Counted from the stretch's first letter, positions 7,989-18,073 are shown. The stretch: 48,922 nucleotides of DNA from Gemmatimonas sp. (GCA_009380025.1 WHSP01000018.1:1-48922); one strand, 5' to 3'. Numbers and translations: made by a program. Notes: generated from the letters alone by a model not told the origin.

Positions 7989-8766
7989 GTCAGCGTCACC
8001 ACGTACTCGTGATTCCACAAGTGCTTGATTTCGGTGATGCGCGAGCGATTTACGATTCGCGAACGGTGGATTCGCATAAACGATCCGGGATCGAGCTGCA
8101 CCTCCACGTCCGTAAGCGTCAGTCGCGCCCGATACTTCTGCTTTCCTACATGGATCAACACGCCGCCGTCCTTCGCCTCGATCCAGTCGATCTCGCGCGA
8201 ACGTAGCACGCGATACGTCCGCGACTCCCTGTCCTGAATGACAATCCGGTCGCGCTCCTGTCTTTCTCGGCGCCGCAGCTCGGCGACCACCGCAAGGACG
8301 CGATCGTGGGTCGTTGTCGCCTGTCCCGGTCGCTCGTGCAACTGACGGCAAGCACGGCCAAGCGCATCGTAAAAACGTTCGTCGGTAAACGGCTTGCGCA
8401 GGTAGTCCAGGGCATGCACTCGAGTGCGCGCTGAACATGCTTGTCATTGGACGTCAGGAACATAATGTGGGGGCAGCGTTCCGGTTCGATGGATTCCAGT
8501 ATGGTCAACGCATTTAGCGTTGGTCTGTTGACGTCCAGGACGAGGAGTTCGGGTGCGCTCACGTGGATCACACCTACGGCCTCGATTCCGTTCGCGCATT
8601 CCCCAACCAGCTCTACAGAATCCGTTCGTTCGCGCAGCGAGCAGAGCCGCTCGCGGTCCGCGCGCTCGTCAGCAAGGACCAGTGCGCGAACCTGCCTCGG
8701 GCGGAGCTCGTTGATTACCGCGCGGGCAAACCGCATGGGTACGGAAGCCGTCTGATTCAGGTCCAT
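7919..8766 (-). pseudogene. LytTR-family response regulator with one frameshift
   Basis: From ATG 8766 the frame encodes a receiver domain (RQVRALVLADERADRERL, then PELLVLDVNRPTLNALTIL, whose Asp is the likely phosphorylation site) up to HVQRALE. There the frame shifts and continues as VHALDYLRKPFTDERFYDAL, the standard end of a receiver. The LytTR DNA-binding domain follows (EIDWIEAKDGGVLIHVG, MRIHRSRIVNRSRI), ending in RTYRHAVEAFLAFG. A single missing G (GAGTGCAT for GAGGTGCAT at 8419/8420) explains the break, so it is either a recent mutation or a sequencing error. No sensor kinase is adjacent. Starts at 8838 or further inside are possible; none has a clear ribosome site. Confidence 0.75.
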
Positions 8767-9211
8767 GGAAGCAGGGTTATCGGTGAATTCGCCTCTGTCC
8801 AGCTCTTCCTGCAGGGAGCAGATCGACAGTCGATTCATCGCGGTGAATCAGCGAGGCGAAGCGTGGCTTCGCGCCTTCGGGAGCTCGACCATTTCGCCAT
8901 TGCCGTGCCGTCAACTCAGGGTCGTGACCGTTGCGCCGAAAATCGTGCGGTACGCCGTCACTTACGCCAGAAAGTTACGGATGCGAAGCCTCCTTATCTG
9001 GGACTACACTCAGAGGACGCCCGCGTCGAGCGGTGCTATGCGTTACCAGGGGAAACACATGGCCAACCGGGTCCAACGCGCGCGAAAGAATATGTAGGGC
9101 TTCACGCCAAGCCGATGACGCTCAGGCGAACGTCCGACGCCTAGCGCCGGGAGATCGCCCGCTGAAATGCGGCGGAGTAGCGCCACGGCCCGATACCGGA
9201 AGTTCATCAGA
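8767..9211. other. Stretch without a recognisable gene
   Basis: About 445 bases lie upstream of the LytTR regulator, of which part must hold its promoter. No convincing coding frame, RNA or mobile-element end was seen. The phrase near 9095-9145 (CGCCAAGCCGATGACGCTCA) has a vaguely integron-site feel, but the required core sites are absent. Confidence 0.4.
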
Positions 9212-9424
9212 TCGAGCTTTGTCCTCCCCGATACGTTGTGCCGAACGGTCGAGGAGCCAAACGAGGTGGACGTATTCGAGCCGGACGGTCGGCTGCTCAC
9301 GGAGCTCGAGACGCCCCCACACTTCACCGTCTTCCAGTCGGAGCGGACTGAGTTCTCGGCCGCCGCACCGACGAACTCGATGCAGAGCGCGTCGAGCTGT
9401 ATTCGCTACGTAGGCCGGGAAGCT
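9212..9424 (+). pseudogene. C-terminal relic of a 6-bladed beta-propeller protein
   Basis: One frame reads SSFVLPDT, then VDVFEPDGRLLTELETPPHF. After a shift near 9350 another frame reads VLGRRTDELDAERVELYSLR. Together these match the last blade of the 6-bladed beta-propeller proteins common in Gemmatimonadota (typical tail: W-x-VFDPEGR-L, then VLG-x-x-x-DELD-x-E-x-V-x-Y-x-L). The upstream blades are missing, so only a dead 3' end survives. Such proteins are usually exported; the function is unknown. Confidence 0.5.
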
Positions 9425-9676
9425 GGATCGTTCGAAGCACCCGGGAGGCTTTATTTATCCAGGCCAGCGCCGTGCTGTCCGGGGGGGCGACCAGGGGAAT
9501 CGCCGATCACGTCTACAGGTGAGTGATCGAATGGATACCCCCTCGTGCGAAACGACCACTACACTCTACGGAGGCTCATCCGTTCAACGTTTGTCACCTT
9601 CATCCTTCGGACGGCCATTGAAAAGAGGCCGCCGCATCCGCAAGTACCCTTCGCCACAGATCTCGGGGCACTGACC

Positions 9677-12115
9677 ATGAGTCGCATCGACGTGTCGACG
9701 CTGGATTTCAGACTCGGGCTTCGCATGCTGGCACGGTATCCGATGCTCGCAATCGTCGGTATCGCATCGATTTCGCTGGCCGTTGGGGCAACCGCTGTCT
9801 TCACGGCCTTCAGCCAGAACTTCATCGATCCGAAACTCCCTCTGCCCCAAGGGAGCCGAATCGTCACGATCCAGAACTGGGATGTAGGCGCCAATCGTGT
9901 GGAGCCGAGAGCGCTGCACGACTTCGTTGCTTGGCGCGAAGAGCTGCAAACCGTCGAGGATGTCGGTGCGTTCACCCTCTCCCAGCGGACGATGACGACG
10001 GGGGAAGGGCTCACTACGTTGGTGCGAGTAGCCGAGACCACGGCGGCCGGATTTCGAGTCGCCGGGATTGCCCCGCTGCTGGGGCGGCAGCTCCTCGAGG
10101 CCGACGAGCGGACTGGTGTCTCGAACGTGGCTGTGATCGGTTACGAACTATGGGAGACGCAATTCTCCGGGGACGCCTCCGTTATTGGAAGGACCATCGG
10201 GATTGGAGGACTACCACACACGGTCGTTGGGGTGATGCCGGCGGGCTTCGGCTTCCCGTTCAACCAGAATGTCTGGACGGCATTCAGACACGATCCTGCG
10301 GCCTCACCGCGGCTCGAGGGGCCGTCGATCACCGTCTTCGGCAAATTGCGAGACCGGCTGACGATCGACGAGGCTCAGGCCGAGCTCGACGTCGTCGGCA
10401 GCAGGGCAGCCGCGGATTCCCCCGATACTCATAGCACTATCCGGCCGCGTGTCCGAGCGTACGCCGAGGCGTTCATCGGGTCATCCGCGACCCTCGGAAT
10501 CGTTGGGGCTCGCGCTGGTTTCGTCGTTTTCTTGCTAATCATCTGCGCAAACGTCGGAGCACTCGTCTTTATTCGCAATTTCGCTCGAGAGCAGGAGATC
10601 GGGATTCGTTCCGCGTTGGGAGCCAGCCCTAGGAGGATCGTCATACAGCTCTTTGTCGAAGGCCTGGTGCTGGCCTCCATCGGGTCTATCACGGGGCTCT
10701 GCCTCGCTGCGTTCGGGACGACCGCAGTCACCCGGCGGCTTTCCAACACCCTTCTCACATCGGGCCCCGATGGCTTGCCTTTCTGGTGGCGAGATTCCCT
10801 GAGCCCACAGACCATTGCGATCGTTCTCGGCGCCACTGTTCTCGGTGCAATGGCTTCCAGTCTATCGCCTGCATGGGCCAGTACCCGGCGAGGGTTGGGA
10901 GCGTCGGCCGGGAAGGGCGCTACACGAGCCATTGGGACCAAGGCGAAGTTTGCGATCGTCGGTCAGGTCGCTTTTTGCGTAGGACTACTCACGATGGCGA
11001 TCGGCGAGTTGCCCGACACCATCAGGAGCGAAGTCGGAGTCGAGGGTCTCTCGGCGGAAGACTACCTGACCACCGAGCTGAGGGTCGAGGGACTACTTCC
11101 CGGGGAACCGGGTCCTGTCGGAACCCTCGCCAGATACTTCAACGAACGCGCGGAGTTGGCGAGGCGTCTTTCCGCAGAGCCCGACGTGCACGGTGTCACC
11201 TTCGCTACCGGGTTTCCGGGCATGCTGCATCCACAGCGTCGGTTCGTTGTAGAAGGGGTGGCCGACGGGCCGGCTGGTGAGCCCATCAGAACCGCGGAGG
11301 TCGACCTCGACTTCTTCGATGTGATGGGTGTCGAGCTCATTGCCGGCCGGACCTTCTCGGCGGGCGATATCCTGCCTGACGGGACCAGCCGGGCGGTCGC
11401 GATCGTCAACGAGTCCTTCGCGCTGCGACGTTTCGGAACGATGAACGTCGTCGGCCGCCGTGTCCGCCTCGAGCCGGCCACAGAGGCGAGCCCGTGGCTC
11501 GAGATCATCGGGGTCGTTGCCGACTTCGGAATGAACAGGATCGATGCGAGCCGACCCGAAGGTCTGTACCGACCGCTGGAGTCGACGAGCTATCCCGTCA
11601 GGGTCGGGGTCAGGATGAGAACGGATCCGGCTCAGTTCATCCCCAGGCTGCGAACTCTTGCCACCGAAGTGAGCCCGGCGCCGAGGTTGGCTTCTGTTCG
11701 GCCCCTATCCACGATCATCGATTCGGCACGCGCACAGCAGCAGGTTCTCTATCTTGCAATCCTGGCCACAACGGCAATCGTCGTCGTGCTCTCGCTGACC
11801 GCCGTGTACGGGGTCACTTCCTTCCTCGTCCGCCGCCGCACACGCGAGATCGGGATCCGCGCGGCCCTAGGCGCGTCGCCCGGCCGTCTGATCAGGGACG
11901 TCTTCGGACGGGCTACACTCCAGCTCGGTGGCGGCGTCGTCATCGGCACACTTCTCACGATCCCCCTTTTGGCGATCGGGTTGGAGCAGGGGAGCACCGC
12001 TGTGGCGGTCCAGGTCTCGATCGCGATTCTTGTCGCGGGCCTGCTGGCGTGCCTGGCCCCGATGCGGCGAATGTTGCGCGTCGAGCCAACCGAAGCAATG
12101 CGACTGGACGTCTGA
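9677..12115 (+). CDS. ADOP-type duplicated ABC permease without prefix domain
   Basis: The start is ATG 9677 (MSRIDVSTLDFRLGLRML), giving 812 residues. A GTG at 9545 would add 44 residues that look non-coding. The protein begins almost directly with the first helix (about 23-43, ISLAVGATAVFTAFSQNF) and lacks the N-terminal prefix domain of most ADOPs. A first external domain (about 60-260), three helices with REQEIGIRSALGASPRRIV, a second external domain (about 480-680) and three helices with RRRTREIGIRAALGASPGR follow. It ends MRRMLRVEPTEAMRLDV. No PadR gene is attached. It is intact and faces the next ADOP tail to tail. Confidence 0.9.
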   Translation: MSRIDVSTLDFRLGLRMLARYPMLAIVGIASISLAVGATAVFTAFSQNFIDPKLPLPQGSRIVTIQNWDVGANRVEPRALHDFVAWREELQTVEDVGAFTLSQRTMTTGEGLTTLVRVAETTAAGFRVAGIAPLLGRQLLEADERTGVSNVAVIGYELWETQFSGDASVIGRTIGIGGLPHTVVGVMPAGFGFPFNQNVWTAFRHDPAASPRLEGPSITVFGKLRDRLTIDEAQAELDVVGSRAAADSPDTHSTIRPRVRAYAEAFIGSSATLGIVGARAGFVVFLLIICANVGALVFIRNFAREQEIGIRSALGASPRRIVIQLFVEGLVLASIGSITGLCLAAFGTTAVTRRLSNTLLTSGPDGLPFWWRDSLSPQTIAIVLGATVLGAMASSLSPAWASTRRGLGASAGKGATRAIGTKAKFAIVGQVAFCVGLLTMAIGELPDTIRSEVGVEGLSAEDYLTTELRVEGLLPGEPGPVGTLARYFNERAELARRLSAEPDVHGVTFATGFPGMLHPQRRFVVEGVADGPAGEPIRTAEVDLDFFDVMGVELIAGRTFSAGDILPDGTSRAVAIVNESFALRRFGTMNVVGRRVRLEPATEASPWLEIIGVVADFGMNRIDASRPEGLYRPLESTSYPVRVGVRMRTDPAQFIPRLRTLATEVSPAPRLASVRPLSTIIDSARAQQQVLYLAILATTAIVVVLSLTAVYGVTSFLVRRRTREIGIRAALGASPGRLIRDVFGRATLQLGGGVVIGTLLTIPLLAIGLEQGSTAVAVQVSIAILVAGLLACLAPMRRMLRVEPTEAMRLDV

Positions 12116-12172
12116 GCGACAAGCCGCCCAGTGACGATGAGGGGAGCAATGCCGGCCAGGAACTCAGGGAGG

Positions 12173-12212
12173 GAGTCTCGTCCGCCTGTCGCGGGGCGCG
12201 GACGAGACTCCT
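12173..12212. terminator. Bidirectional hairpin terminator between convergent permease genes
   Basis: Perfect 14-base arms (GGAGTCTCGTCCGC and its complement) enclose a 12-base loop in the 115-base gap between two convergent ADOP genes. There is no T-tract on either strand, so ending would rely on the strong stem or on Rho. The position between two gene ends supports a terminator role. Confidence 0.6.
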
Positions 12213-12230
12213 GGCCGCCGCTTCCCATGC

Positions 12231-14933
12231 TCAATCCGCCCGCAGGACAACAGCCGGATCCACCCGGACAGCGCGAAACGCGGGGATTGTACTTGCGAGA
12301 ATTCCTACAAGAAGAAGAGCGAAGGCAACACTGGCTAGGGTGAGCGGGTCACGCGGCGCCACATCAAAGAGGAGCGCATCGATTCTCGGCGCGAGAAGGT
12401 ACGCGCACGTAAGACCGGCAAGGACACCGATGCTAGCCAGGCCGACTACCTCGCGGACTACGATACTGAGTAACTGCTTCCGTCGGGCACCCAGCGCGGC
12501 TCGAATCCCAAGTTCAAATCGGCGCTGTGTGACGCCGTAGGCGAGGGCGCTGTAGAGCCCGATGCCGGCTACGATCAACGCAAGCATGCCGAAGATGCTG
12601 AATACAGTGGCACCCAGGCGCCACGTTCGCGTTAGCGGACCGAAATAAGTCGACAATGGGAGGATCTCCGCGCTCTGGTTGGCCGGGTCGAGCTCAGTGA
12701 GTATCCCACGCACATCGGGGACGATTTCGATCGGTGGCCCTGCCGTTTTCAAAAGAATGACGCGGAAACGAGGCGTCACCCGCTTCTGTTCGGCGGGACG
12801 ATAGAAGTGCAGCGGCTGAGTCCCGTCCAAGGAGGTCTCACGGGAATCCTCCACGACCCCGATTACCTCGATACAGGGACCCGCAATCATTGGGGCCTGT
12901 AGACACCTCCCAATCGGATTCTCCTCTCCCCACATCACGCGAGCCATTGATTCGCTGACAACGACTGCGCCAGGGCCGGTGGCAGTATGCTCCCGGCCGA
13001 AACCCCGGCCGTGTCTGACCTGTAAGCCCATAGTCGCGAAATAATCCTGATCCACGTAGTGCAGTCGGGGCTCCAAGCCCGCTGGCAGTGTGTCTCCATC
13101 GACCGGTATCACGCGGAGGATGTATTGGGCCGCACCGAATGGGGCGCCGATGTCTCGAGAGGCGGTCTCAACGCCGGGAAGCCGTTGCAGGCGCTCCATG
13201 GCTTCGGCAAGGAGCTGGTCGTCCTCTCCTTGAGTAATCCCGTCTGAGAAACTCGGCGTCGCCAGCAACACGCGGTCCGGCTCAATCCCGAGATCGAGGC
13301 TCCTCACGTTGCCGAAGCTGCGCGCAAAGAGACCAGCACCAACGAGTAGTACTACGGACAAGGCAGCTTGGAGGGCGGTCAGTGAGCCTCGGACGCGGGT
13401 CGACCATGGCGACATCGTCCTTCCCCCATCCTTCAGGACCTCGCCGGCGGAAGTCCGCAGAAATTGCCACGCAGGGAGCATGGCGGCGAAGAGCCCAGCG
13501 ATGAGCGCAAGCAACAGCGTTAGGGTCACCGTTCGGGCGACCGATCCTGGAACGCTCCATTCAACGTCGGGCAGAAGCAGTGCGCCGAAGATCGAGCCGC
13601 CCCAGGTCGCAACGAGAAGCGCCGCCAATCCTCCGAATGCGGCGAGGATTGAGCTCTCCAGGAGGACCTGTCCAACAAGGCGGCTCCGGGAGCTTCCGAT
13701 CGCAAGCCTGATGGCCGATTCTCTGCGCTCACAGACGTGGCGCGAGATCAGAAGGTTGGCGATGTTCGAGCAGGCTACGATGAGGACGATCAGGGAGATA
13801 CCCGCCAGCCAGAGGGCGAGTCTCGACTCCTCGGGGGCGAGCGGTCCGCGCGATATTTGGAGCGGAGCTAAAACTGCCCGAGACTCGAGATCGGCGGGGT
13901 AGCCCGGGATTGGTGGGTTCTCTGCTCGGTCGGCACGAAGATAAGCAGTCGCCTGCGCGTCCGCTTGACTTTCGGAATAGTTTGAAGCCAGCCGCGTGAG
14001 GACTTGAACTGCGATGCACAGGCGGCCTTCGAAACAGTCAGTCTCGCCGTCCATGAGCTGCACCCCGGCGACACGCATCGGCAGCCACACATCAATCCGC
14101 CTCAGATCGACGCCCGTGAATCCCTGCGGCGCTACACCTACGACGGTATACGGCCCTAATCCGAAGTCCAGGATCCTACCGACCACGCCGGGATCTGCAC
14201 CGAACTGGCTCTGCCAAAGCGAGTAGCTGATCACCGCCAGCGGTTGGCCGCCAACTCGATCGTCCTCCTGGCCGAAGAAGGATCCAAGTGCAGGGCGAAC
14301 TCTGAGGAATTCGAAGAAGTTACCGGACACTGCCTGCCCCTGACCCATCAGCTCGTCCGGTCCCTCATTCAAACTGATCGTGCTCTTCGCGACTGCCGCG
14401 ACGGAAGCGAAGGCGGGGATGCGACTCAGCTCGACGAAATCGAGGTTCCTGATCTCATCTGCGACCTGACGGGATGCCGATGTGAATGCGATCTCGTCGA
14501 TCATCAGCCGCCGAACCTGCTCAGGCTCCAACACGTGGGCGGGTGGACTGAAGAGGGTGCGGTCCAGGATCGTGAACATCACCGCGTTTCCACCGATGCC
14601 CAGCCCGAACGTCGCGATGATTCCTGCGCTGAATAGGGGAGCCCGTGACAGGCGTCGGAAGGCGTAGCGGACGCTGGCGAAAGCGATGTCCACTCGGCGG
14701 TCCAACGACTCGATCCACGCCTTCCTGCGATCGATCGTCTCCAACTCACGGCGATACCGCTCAGCCTCTCCGAAACGGCGCCGCGCCTCTGCTTCAGCTT
14801 CCGCAGGAGAGAGCCCGGAGCGAACGAGATCGGCGACGGTGGACTCGTGGTGGAAGGCGAGTTCATCGTCCAGCTCTCTTCGCCACTTGCCAAGTCGGAA
14901 GACGCGGCGGATGCCGGCGAACCGCTCACTCAT
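12231..14933 (-). CDS. ADOP-type duplicated ABC permease, prefix-domain-1 type, second of tandem pair
   Basis: The 900-residue protein starts MSERFAGIRRVFRLGKWRRE. The prefix domain at 1-75 carries LDDELAFHHESTVADLVRSG and RRRFGEAERYRREL, followed by the first helix at about 100-120 (FGLGIGGNAVMFTILDRTLF). Two external domains and two sets of three helices follow, with RRESAIRLAIGSSRSRLVGQ after the first half and RRFELGIRAALGARRKQLLS in the second. The end is VRVDPAVVLRAD. It lies 80 bases downstream of a close paralogue on the same strand and has no regulator of its own, so it is probably read from the same PadR-controlled promoter. Tandem duplication followed by divergence is the simplest origin. 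Confidence 0.92.
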   Translation of the reverse strand: MSERFAGIRRVFRLGKWRRELDDELAFHHESTVADLVRSGLSPAEAEAEARRRFGEAERYRRELETIDRRKAWIESLDRRVDIAFASVRYAFRRLSRAPLFSAGIIATFGLGIGGNAVMFTILDRTLFSPPAHVLEPEQVRRLMIDEIAFTSASRQVADEIRNLDFVELSRIPAFASVAAVAKSTISLNEGPDELMGQGQAVSGNFFEFLRVRPALGSFFGQEDDRVGGQPLAVISYSLWQSQFGADPGVVGRILDFGLGPYTVVGVAPQGFTGVDLRRIDVWLPMRVAGVQLMDGETDCFEGRLCIAVQVLTRLASNYSESQADAQATAYLRADRAENPPIPGYPADLESRAVLAPLQISRGPLAPEESRLALWLAGISLIVLIVACSNIANLLISRHVCERRESAIRLAIGSSRSRLVGQVLLESSILAAFGGLAALLVATWGGSIFGALLLPDVEWSVPGSVARTVTLTLLLALIAGLFAAMLPAWQFLRTSAGEVLKDGGRTMSPWSTRVRGSLTALQAALSVVLLVGAGLFARSFGNVRSLDLGIEPDRVLLATPSFSDGITQGEDDQLLAEAMERLQRLPGVETASRDIGAPFGAAQYILRVIPVDGDTLPAGLEPRLHYVDQDYFATMGLQVRHGRGFGREHTATGPGAVVVSESMARVMWGEENPIGRCLQAPMIAGPCIEVIGVVEDSRETSLDGTQPLHFYRPAEQKRVTPRFRVILLKTAGPPIEIVPDVRGILTELDPANQSAEILPLSTYFGPLTRTWRLGATVFSIFGMLALIVAGIGLYSALAYGVTQRRFELGIRAALGARRKQLLSIVVREVVGLASIGVLAGLTCAYLLAPRIDALLFDVAPRDPLTLASVAFALLLVGILASTIPAFRAVRVDPAVVLRAD

Positions 14934-15013
14934 GGGCCTGCCTCCAACTTTGGAGAACGTTGGTCACGGTGGTCCTAACCTTCGACGCTTCGATCCAGCC
15001 CCCGCCCGAAGCC

Positions 15014-17695
15014 TTACTCCGCCCTAAGAACAACGCCTGGATCCACTCGGGCCGCTCGTCTTGCGGGAAGAATGCAGGCGACCCCGGCGACCACGAGCAA
15101 GGTGATCGCGACCCCAGCGAGAGTCAGCGGATCGCGGGGTGAGACCTCGAACAGCAGATCCTCGATCCGGGGAGTGAGGAAGTACGCGGCCAGGAGACCG
15201 GCCAAGATCCCGACGCCCGTCAACACCAATCCCTCTTTGAACACGAGGGCGGTGAGCTGTTTGCGCCGTGCGCCCAATGCCGATCGAATCCCGAGTTCGA
15301 ACATTCGTTGCGCGACCCCGTACGCGAGCGCGCTGTACAACCCGACGCCGGCGACAATGAGCGCGAGGAGGCCAAAGATCGTGAAGAGGCTGGCTCCCAG
15401 CCGCCAAGAGCGCGTCTGCCGATCGACGAGGTCCGCTACAGGGATGATCTCGACTCGGGAGACGCCACGAATCGACGTTGCGACGGCGCGCACGTCGGGC
15501 GTAATCAACGACGCCGGGGTCGACGTTCTGATGAGGATCACCCCGCCCGGCGGTCCGGCCGGTCTCTGCTCGAAGGGCACGTAGTAGTTGATCGGCTGGG
15601 TGGCATCCAGGGCCGCTTCGCGCGAATCGGCCACGACGCCGATCACTTCCATGCAGTCTCGAGGCGGCAGCAGCATGATCAGGCAATCGCCCAGCGGATC
15701 CTCGCTTGGCCAGAGGAGGCGAGCCAGCGATTCGCTGACGACCACTACCCGTGGCGCTGTAGCCGAGTCATCGGGGCGGAGGCCGCGCCCGCGGAGCAAC
15801 TGCAGGCCGGATAGGCCAAAGTAGTCCGGATCTACCGCGTGAAGACCGGCCTCGTACCCAGGCGGAAGCGAGTCACCGTCCGCCGTCCATGCCGGAACGA
15901 TTGCGCGGAGCGCGAATGGCACGCTGAGATCGCGAGATGCGGCCTCCACAGAGGGTAAGCGCTCGAGCTCGGCCATCACCTGGCCAATGAGGCGACCTTC
16001 TTCTTGGCGGGACATCTCCTCTTCGACGATGGGTGCCACCGCCAGCAGACCTTCGGGCTCGACGCCGAGGTCCACCGTCTGGACGTTCTGAACGCTTCGG
16101 ACGAAGAGCCCTGCCCCTACCAGAAGCAGGACGGAAAGGCCAGCCTGGACCGCCGTCAGGGTGCTGCGCATCCTTGCGATCGGCATCGCCATCGTTCTTC
16201 CGCCGCTTTTCAAGGCTTCACCGACGCTGGACCGGGAGAAATGCGCCGCGGGGACAAGGGCGGCCAGAAGTCCGGCGAACGTCGCCGCCAGCAGCGTGAA
16301 ATACACTGTGCGCCGGGCCAGCCCCGGAACCTCCCAGCCGAGCTCCGGAAGGAGCAAGGTTCGTAGCGCGGTCCCACCCCATTGGGCGATGAAGTAGCCA
16401 GCGACCGCTCCGATCATCGAGAGAATCAAACTCTCGAGAACCACCTGCCCGGCGAGGCGCCGCCGTGAGCTGCCGATCGCCAACCGAACGGCGGATTCGC
16501 GACGCTCGCGAGAGAGCCGGGCGATGATCAGGTTCGCGATATTCGAACAAGCGATGAGTAAGACCACTAGCGAGATACCGGCCAACCAGATTGCGACCTT
16601 CGACTCCTGGGATGCCTGCGGTCCACGGGCGGTGAGCAGCGGGGTCACCACTGCGCGTGAATCGTCCTGGAAGGGTCCCCGAGAGCCCGCTGCTTCGCGG
16701 CCGGCGAGAATTGCTGCCCAGGCCTGGGACTCGACTTGAGCATCCGAATAAGCCGGGTCGATTCGAACGATCGCGCTCATGCCCCCGCATCCACGGCGGC
16801 CGTCGAAGCACTCCGGACCTTGCATCCGCGCCCAGGTGAGCCGCAGAGGCACCCAGACGTCGATCGGAGCGAGGTCGGCGCCGGAGAATCCCGGCGGTGC
16901 CACGCCCACGACCCGGTAGGGGCCATCCCCGAAATCCAATGTCTGGCCGATGACGTCGTCCGCTCCGCCGAACCAGGTCCGCCACAAGTGATCGCTGATC
17001 ACCGCGACGGCCGACCCGCCGATCTGGTCGTCCTCAGGTCCGAAGAACCGACCCAGCGACGGCCTCACTCCCAGGAACTCGAAGAAGTCACCAGCCACCA
17101 GTTGGCCGATCCCCTGGTTCAGACCGGGGTCGCCCAATTCGATGGTGGGTCCGACCATAGTCAGGTCCTTGATCCCAGTGGCTCGTGAGAGATCGAGGAT
17201 ATCCGGGTAGTTACCGATCTCGTGCGTTTCCGCGAGCGCCCCGCGTCCAATGGAGCCGTGGATCAGAACTCGCCGTATCGTCTCCGGTTCGGCGATGTGT
17301 GGTGGCGGGGTAAGAAAGAGTCGGTCGATGATCGAGAACATCGTCGCGTTCGCCCCGATGCCCAGCGCGAACGTTAGGATGATGCCAACGCTGAATACGG
17401 GAGCCCGCCTCAGTCGGCGGACTGCGTATTTGATGCTGGCGGCGGTGACGTCGAGACGATGCTCCCAAGCTTGGGCGATCGCAGCCCGTCGGTCGATCCG
17501 TTCGATTGCACGGCGATAACCTGCCCGACTTCCGAAACGGCTATTCGCCTCTGCCTCCGCCGCTTCGCGAGACAGTCCCGACTCCATCAACTCCTCGACC
17601 GTGGCGCCATGGTGGAAGGCAAGCTCGTCGTCCAGCTCCTTGCGCCAGAGTCCGACGCGAAGGATTCGCCGGAGTCCCGGAAATCGCTCTCTCAT
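15014..17695 (-). CDS. ADOP-type duplicated ABC permease, prefix-domain-1 type, first of tandem pair
   Basis: The start is ATG 17695, which overlaps the PadR TGA as ATGA and gives 893 residues (MRERFPGLRRILRVGLWRKE). The open frame continues upstream to 18058, but that part is PadR in another frame. The prefix domain LDDELAFHHGATVEELMESG aligns with that of the next gene almost position for position. The first helix (about 100-120) has FALGIGANATMFSIIDRLFL. The protein ends in PARRAARVDPGVVLRAE. The C-terminal helices (QRMFELGIRSALGARRKQLT) again match the neighbour closely. PadR, this gene and the next form one minus-strand unit. Confidence 0.92.
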   Translation of the reverse strand: MRERFPGLRRILRVGLWRKELDDELAFHHGATVEELMESGLSREAAEAEANSRFGSRAGYRRAIERIDRRAAIAQAWEHRLDVTAASIKYAVRRLRRAPVFSVGIILTFALGIGANATMFSIIDRLFLTPPPHIAEPETIRRVLIHGSIGRGALAETHEIGNYPDILDLSRATGIKDLTMVGPTIELGDPGLNQGIGQLVAGDFFEFLGVRPSLGRFFGPEDDQIGGSAVAVISDHLWRTWFGGADDVIGQTLDFGDGPYRVVGVAPPGFSGADLAPIDVWVPLRLTWARMQGPECFDGRRGCGGMSAIVRIDPAYSDAQVESQAWAAILAGREAAGSRGPFQDDSRAVVTPLLTARGPQASQESKVAIWLAGISLVVLLIACSNIANLIIARLSRERRESAVRLAIGSSRRRLAGQVVLESLILSMIGAVAGYFIAQWGGTALRTLLLPELGWEVPGLARRTVYFTLLAATFAGLLAALVPAAHFSRSSVGEALKSGGRTMAMPIARMRSTLTAVQAGLSVLLLVGAGLFVRSVQNVQTVDLGVEPEGLLAVAPIVEEEMSRQEEGRLIGQVMAELERLPSVEAASRDLSVPFALRAIVPAWTADGDSLPPGYEAGLHAVDPDYFGLSGLQLLRGRGLRPDDSATAPRVVVVSESLARLLWPSEDPLGDCLIMLLPPRDCMEVIGVVADSREAALDATQPINYYVPFEQRPAGPPGGVILIRTSTPASLITPDVRAVATSIRGVSRVEIIPVADLVDRQTRSWRLGASLFTIFGLLALIVAGVGLYSALAYGVAQRMFELGIRSALGARRKQLTALVFKEGLVLTGVGILAGLLAAYFLTPRIEDLLFEVSPRDPLTLAGVAITLLVVAGVACILPARRAARVDPGVVLRAE

Positions 17696-18021
17696 GTGCT
17701 CGCCTCCGGGCGTCGAAGGACCTTGGATACGGCCGCGCTGTAGGCGTCCCACGTCCGGATTTCCGACGCCAGATGCTGGCGCCCGGTTTCGGTGAGCGCA
17801 TAGTACTTCGCCCGCCGCTTGTTCTCCGAAACGCCCCATTCGGAAGCCAGGTATTTCCGCTTCTCCAGCCGGTGCAGGGCGGTGTAGAGCGCTCCTTCCT
17901 CGATGTCCAGCGCACCGTCGGTCGTCTCCCGGATCCACCGAACGACGCCGTATCCGTGGAGTGGCCCGAAGATCAGCGCCTTGAGAATCAAAACGTCCAG
18001 TGTGCCTTGGATCAGGTTCAT
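17692..18021 (-). CDS. PadR-family transcriptional regulator
   Basis: The start is ATG 18021 (MNLIQGTLDVLILKALIFGP), preceded by GAGGG, giving 109 residues; the longer open frame to 18195 reaches into the RCC1 gene. The winged helix includes LHGYGVVRWIRETTDG and EEGALYTALHRLEKRKYLAS, followed by the ADOP-linked PadR signature SENKRRAKYYALTETGRQHL. Its TGA overlaps the ATG of the downstream permease. This class of PadR (QGTLDVLIL...KYY.LT..G) is typically found fused in operon with ADOP genes and is a different branch from the PadR at 4.8 kb. Confidence 0.93.
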   Translation of the reverse strand: MNLIQGTLDVLILKALIFGPLHGYGVVRWIRETTDGALDIEEGALYTALHRLEKRKYLASEWGVSENKRRAKYYALTETGRQHLASEIRTWDAYSAAVSKVLRRPEAST

Positions 18022-18073
18022 CGTGCCCTCGTACTGTCGAAGCCGTTTGCGGCGGCAAAGGGCCGGTCGACCA

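Noticed and set aside
9085-9150. Integron attC-like phrase; a similar one near 32440-32530
   Set aside because: The paired RYYYAAC and GTTRRRY core sites are not both present and no integrase is seen.
9545-9676. 44-residue N-terminal extension of the ADOP at 9.7 kb
   Set aside because: GTG start without ribosome site, and the extension has no membrane or prefix-domain pattern.
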